8,240 bases of DNA from DASULK01 sp036381835. GTDB taxonomy: Bacteria > Actinomycetota > Actinomycetes > Mycobacteriales > Micromonosporaceae. The stretch covers positions 1-8,240 of the forward strand of contig DASVCA010000191.1 of assembly GCA_036381835.1 (NCBI GenBank), in the 5' to 3' direction. A model generated the notes under the pieces. The model was not told where the DNA came from. It was given only the letters and a program-made list of their open reading frames with translations, and did no database searches. Shown piece by piece: positions 5,408 through 8,240 of this stretch. Every line of letters starts with the position of its first letter. Position 1 is the first letter of the stretch. Both the position numbers and the translations under genes were made by a program.

Positions 5408-6529
5408 GTGACCGCTGCCGATTACGCCGACCAGCTCAAGGAGCTTGACGCCACGCTACGCAACGTCGAAGCCGTCCTCGACCTCGACAAGTTGCGGCGA
5501 GACAAGGTGGAGCTGGAGCAGGCGGCCGCCGAGCCGGGCCTGTGGGACGACCCTGCCCGCGCTCAGCAGGTGACCTCCCGGCTCTCCTACATCAACGGCG
5601 AGATCGCCAGGCTGGAGGGGCTGCGTCGTCGCCTGGACGACGCCCAGGTGCTTCTTGAGCTGGCGGAGGCGGAGGCCGACTCGAGCGTGCTCGCCGAGGT
5701 ACAGAGCGAGCTGCGCGCCCTGCACAAGGCCGTCGAGGAACTGGAGGTTCGCACCCTGCTGTCCGGGGAGTACGACTCCCGCGAGGCGCTGGTCGCGATC
5801 CGGGCCGGAGCGGGCGGCGTGGACGCCGCCGACTTCGCCGAGATGCTGCTGCGGATGTACCTGCGGTGGGCGGAGCGGCACGGCTACCCGACGGAGGTCT
5901 ACGAGACCTCGTACGCCGAGGAGGCGGGCCTGAAGTCGGCGACCTTCGCGGTCAAGGTGCCCTACGCGTACGGGACGCTGAGCGTGGAGGCCGGGACGCA
6001 CCGGCTGGTGCGGATCAGCCCCTTCGACAACCAGGGGCGGCGGCAGACGAGCTTCGCCGGTGTCGAGGTGCTGCCCGTGGTGGAGCAGGACGATCACATC
6101 GAGATCCCGGAGAACGAGATCCGGGTCGACGTCTACCGGTCGTCCGGTCCGGGCGGGCAGAGCGTGAACACCACCGACTCGGCGGTGCGGATCACCCACC
6201 TGCCGACCGGCATCGTGGTCACCTGCCAGAACGAGAAGTCCCAGCTGCAGAACAAGGCCACCGCCATGCGGGTGCTGCAGGCGCGACTGCTGGAACGTCG
6301 GCGGCAGGAGGAGCAGGCCAAGCTGGACGTCCTCAAGGCGGACGCGGCCGGCTCCTGGGGCGACCAGATGCGCTCGTACGTCCTGCACCCGTACCAGATG
6401 GTGAAAGACCTGCGGACCGAGTACGAGACGGGTAACCCGAACGCCGTCTTCGACGGCGAGATCGACGGCTTCATCGAAGCGGCGATTCGCTGGCGTAAAC
6501 AGCGTCAGCTCGACGGTGAGGCGCGCTGA
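5408..6529 (+). CDS. prfB: Peptide chain release factor 2 (RF2)
   Basis: This encodes 373 residues. RF2 reads UGA and UAA stop codons in the ribosomal A site and triggers peptide release. The N-terminal part (about 1-100) is coiled-coil, with LDATLRNVEAVLDLDKLR and PGLWDDPARAQ. The central domain carries LLSGEYDSREALVAIRAGAGG and the stop-recognition tripeptide Ser204-Pro205-Phe206 within RISPFDNQGRRQTSF. SPF marks RF2 against the PxT of RF1. The catalytic GGQ is at 249-251 (SSGPGGQSVNTTDSAVR). The C-terminal MRSYVLHPYQMVKDLRTE is typical. The GTG at 5408 is preferred over a TTG at 5399 because TTG falls on the predicted -10 box. The frame is uninterrupted, so the autoregulatory +1 frameshift known from E. 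coli prfB is absent. ftsE follows after 69 nt. Confidence 0.96.
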   Translation: MTAADYADQLKELDATLRNVEAVLDLDKLRRDKVELEQAAAEPGLWDDPARAQQVTSRLSYINGEIARLEGLRRRLDDAQVLLELAEAEADSSVLAEVQSELRALHKAVEELEVRTLLSGEYDSREALVAIRAGAGGVDAADFAEMLLRMYLRWAERHGYPTEVYETSYAEEAGLKSATFAVKVPYAYGTLSVEAGTHRLVRISPFDNQGRRQTSFAGVEVLPVVEQDDHIEIPENEIRVDVYRSSGPGGQSVNTTDSAVRITHLPTGIVVTCQNEKSQLQNKATAMRVLQARLLERRRQEEQAKLDVLKADAAGSWGDQMRSYVLHPYQMVKDLRTEYETGNPNAVFDGEIDGFIEAAIRWRKQRQLDGEAR

Positions 6530-6562
6530 CCGACGCCGACCGTTGAGAGCGGGATGCCCGAC

Positions 6563-6590
6563 TTGGCGTTTTCGTTACGCGGCGTAGACT
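6563..6590 (+). promoter_or_regulatory. Predicted promoter for ftsE (leaderless)
   Basis: TTGGCG (6563-6568), a 16-nt spacer and TAGACT (6585-6590, TANNNT pattern) lie just before the GTG at 6599. The -10 box ends 8 nt before that start codon, the same spacing as at prfB. There is no Shine-Dalgarno. Transcription would begin at or near the GTG. This would let ftsEX be expressed apart from prfB. Confidence 0.6.
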
Positions 6591-6598
6591 CTCCACCC

Positions 6599-7279
6599 GT
6601 GATTCAGCTCGAGCATGTGACGAAGACCTACCCCAGGGCTTCCCGACCATCGCTGGACGACGTGTCGGTCGCGATCGACAAGGGCGAGTTCGTCTTCTTC
6701 ATCGGTCCATCCGGCTCCGGCAAGTCGACCATCATCAAGCTGCTGCTGCATGAGATCACGCCGACCAAGGGCAAGGTGATCGTCAACGGCCGAGACGTGA
6801 CCTCCCTACGGTCCTGGAAGATCCCGGCCTTTCGGCGCTCGATCGGCTGTGTCTTCCAGGACTTCCGGTTGCTGCCCAACCGCACCGCCTACGAGAACGT
6901 GGCGTTCGCGCTCGAGGTGATCGGCAAGAGCAAGGCGGTGGCCCGTCGGGTGGTGCCGGAGGTGCTGGAGCTGGTCGGTCTCGGCGGTAAGGAGCACCGG
7001 TACCCGCACGAGCTTTCCGGTGGTGAGCAGCAGCGGGTGGCGGTCGCCCGAGCGTTCGTCAACCGGCCGTTGATCCTGCTCGCCGACGAGCCTACCGGGA
7101 ACCTCGACCCGGACACCTCGATCGAGATCATGCGCCTGCTGGATCGGATCAACCGCACCGGTACGACCGTCGTGATGGTCACCCACGACTCCAACATCGT
7201 GAACCAGATGCGCCGGCGGGTCATCGAGATCGACACTGGGCGGATCGTCCGCGACCAGGCTCGCGGCGTCTACGGCTAG
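6599..7279 (+). CDS. ftsE: Cell division ATP-binding protein FtsE
   Basis: This encodes 226 residues, close to the usual ~229. FtsE is the cytoplasmic ATPase of the FtsEX complex. ATP hydrolysis is relayed through FtsX to activate peptidoglycan hydrolases at the division septum, rather than to transport a substrate. All ABC motifs are intact: Walker A GPSGSGKST (36-44), Q-loop Gln87 in CVFQDFRLL, signature LSGGEQQ (139-145), Walker B LILLADE (158-164), D-loop NLD (168-170) and switch His196 in VTHD. IGCVFQDFRLL and ADEPTGNLDP closely resemble mycobacterial FtsE as remembered. The GTG at 6599 is chosen because homologs start at MIxLxxVTKxY. An in-frame ATG at 6554 would add 15 unconserved residues and span the predicted promoter. 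ftsX follows after 57 nt. Confidence 0.97.
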   Translation: MIQLEHVTKTYPRASRPSLDDVSVAIDKGEFVFFIGPSGSGKSTIIKLLLHEITPTKGKVIVNGRDVTSLRSWKIPAFRRSIGCVFQDFRLLPNRTAYENVAFALEVIGKSKAVARRVVPEVLELVGLGGKEHRYPHELSGGEQQRVAVARAFVNRPLILLADEPTGNLDPDTSIEIMRLLDRINRTGTTVVMVTHDSNIVNQMRRRVIEIDTGRIVRDQARGVYG

Positions 7280-7322
7280 GCCGTCCTCGCCGATCACAAA
7301 CGACGAAAGCTTGCGGAGCTCC

Positions 7323-7329
7323 GGAAGGA
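7323..7329 (+). promoter_or_regulatory. Ribosome binding site of ftsX
   Basis: GGAAGGA is 7 nt from the ATG at 7337, a standard arrangement. It contrasts with prfB and ftsE, which have none. The 10-bp palindrome CGGAGCTCCG (7314-7323) touches its first base. Confidence 0.65.
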
Positions 7330-7336
7330 ACCCTCG

Positions 7337-8212
7337 ATGCGCTTGAAGTACGTCCTGTCCGAGGTGCTGGTCGGGCTGTGGCGCAACGTGACGATGACCA
7401 TCGCGATGATCATCACGATGGCCGTCTCGCTGACCATGCTGGGCGCCGCGGGTCTCATGTACCTGCAGGTCGCCCAGATGAAGGATTTCTATTACGGTGA
7501 GATCGAGGTCTCGATCTTCCTGGACAGCGACATCACCCTGGAGCAGCAGGCCGGGTTGGAGATGGCGCTGAACGAGGACCCGCTGGTCCGCGAGGTCCGC
7601 TACGAGTCGAAGGAAGAGGCGTACGAGCGCTTCAAGGTCTTGTTCCAGGACGCGCCCGACCTGGTGAGCGCCGTGCAAGCCGAAGTCTTGCCGCCTTCCT
7701 TCCGCGTCAAGCTGCACGACCCGGAGCAGTACCCGCAGATCCATGAGAGGTTCAAGGACGCCGAGGGCATCGACGAGATCATCGATCAACGGCAACTCTT
7801 CGACAAGATCTTCAAGATTCTCGGCAGCGTTCAGAGCATGGCGCTGGTCGTCGCCTCGGTGATGGCGGTCGCCGCCCTGCTGCTGGTCGCCAACACCATC
7901 CAGGTCGCCGCCTACAGCAAGCGGCGCGAAGTCGCCATCATGAAGTTGGTCGGTGCCTCCAACTGGTTCGTCTGGGCTCCGTTCGTGCTCGAGGCGGTGA
8001 CCGCGGCGCTGATCGGTGCGCTGCTCGGCTTCGGCGCGTTGGTGCTGGGCAAGATCTTCCTGCTCGACGGGTCGCTGCGGGACCTCACCGACCTGCTCAC
8101 CCCGATCGAGTGGAGCCGGGTGTTGCTCATGCTGCCGGTCATGATCGGCGTCGGAAGCCTCTTCAGCTCGATCACCGCATGGATCACCCTGCGCTTCTAC
8201 CTACGGGTCTAG
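7337..8212 (+). CDS. ftsX: Cell division protein FtsX
   Basis: This encodes 291 residues with the FtsX topology. There is a short cytoplasmic N-terminus (MRLKYVLSEVLVGLWRN) and TM1 at about 19-44. A large extracellular domain follows at about 46-165, starting YYGEIEVSIFLDSDIT and including VLPPSFRVKL (117-126). TM2 is at about 167-189, TM3 at about 214-240 and TM4 at about 261-285, and the protein ends in a very short tail. Between TM2 and TM3 lies KRREVAIMKLVGASNWFV (195-212), the cytoplasmic loop conserved in FtsX/MacB-type permeases, where FtsE docks. The extracellular domain binds the cell-wall hydrolase or its regulator; in mycobacteria RipC is the known partner, so a NlpC/P60 or M23 enzyme may serve here. 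ftsE lies 57 nt upstream and the two are almost certainly co-transcribed. Only 28 nt follow before the window ends. Confidence 0.97.
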   Translation: MRLKYVLSEVLVGLWRNVTMTIAMIITMAVSLTMLGAAGLMYLQVAQMKDFYYGEIEVSIFLDSDITLEQQAGLEMALNEDPLVREVRYESKEEAYERFKVLFQDAPDLVSAVQAEVLPPSFRVKLHDPEQYPQIHERFKDAEGIDEIIDQRQLFDKIFKILGSVQSMALVVASVMAVAALLLVANTIQVAAYSKRREVAIMKLVGASNWFVWAPFVLEAVTAALIGALLGFGALVLGKIFLLDGSLRDLTDLLTPIEWSRVLLMLPVMIGVGSLFSSITAWITLRFYLRV

Positions 8213-8240
8213 GTGCAGGCATCGTCGCCCCGCCCGCATT

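Noticed and set aside
5456..6388. Minus-strand frame of 310 residues antisense to prfB
   Set aside because: Composition is that of a GC-rich shadow (Leu, Gln, His, Gly, Arg-rich), with no family motif, and prfB on the other strand is certain.
6554..6598. ATG at 6554 as the start of ftsE
   Set aside because: It would add 15 residues not found in homologs as I remember them, and the predicted -10 box of ftsE lies within this stretch.
7314..7323. Palindrome CGGAGCTCCG next to the ftsX ribosome binding site as a translational switch
   Set aside because: It has no loop of its own, so it could form only a 3-bp stem as RNA, and it overlaps the ribosome binding site by a single base. Chance is the simpler reading.
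6806..7795. Minus-strand frame of 329 residues antisense to ftsE and ftsX
   Set aside because: It covers the ends of two certain genes, is His/Asp/Leu-rich shadow sequence and shows no recognisable domain.

Overview
This is a high-GC chromosomal window with GTG starts and strong G/C bias at third codon positions. Gene content and protein sequences point to an actinomycete, most likely Micromonosporaceae (Micromonospora/Salinispora-like). That assignment is an inference from remembered family sequences, since no search was run. Everything recognisable is core or conserved-accessory actinobacterial material. I see no mobile element, CRISPR array, RNA gene, phage gene, toxin-antitoxin pair or biosynthetic cluster.

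Left part (1-2816): the 3' end of secA, with its zinc-binding tail, meets head-on an Rv3235-family gene on the minus strand. Upstream of that on the same strand lies a small excisionase/MerR-like helix-turn-helix gene. A DUF6912-family gene diverges from the HTH gene and runs tail-to-tail into an unrecognised multi-pass membrane protein gene on the minus strand. The last two genes overlap by 8 bp, and the overlap is a palindrome that supplies both stop codons. The Rv3235-family gene appears to have its own promoter, with a perfect 10-bp palindrome in the spacer and a 10-bp tandem repeat in the leader.

Middle (2817-5365): a 243-bp divergent spacer containing a strong GC hairpin, then pruA (L-glutamate gamma-semialdehyde dehydrogenase, proline catabolism) without an adjacent proline dehydrogenase gene. 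A 160-bp spacer with an AT-rich patch follows, then a PadR-family regulator.

Right part (5408-8212): prfB (release factor 2), ftsE and ftsX, the usual actinobacterial order. FtsE and FtsX form the ABC-type complex that controls cell-wall hydrolases at division. prfB and ftsE both lack a Shine-Dalgarno sequence, and each has a TANNNT -10 box ending exactly 8 nt before a GTG start. This suggests leaderless transcripts and a promoter for ftsEX separate from that of prfB.

I found no convincing undescribed system. The points most worth following are the two matched leaderless starts, the operator-like palindrome before the Rv3235-family gene, the unknown genes beside secA, and the orphan membrane protein.
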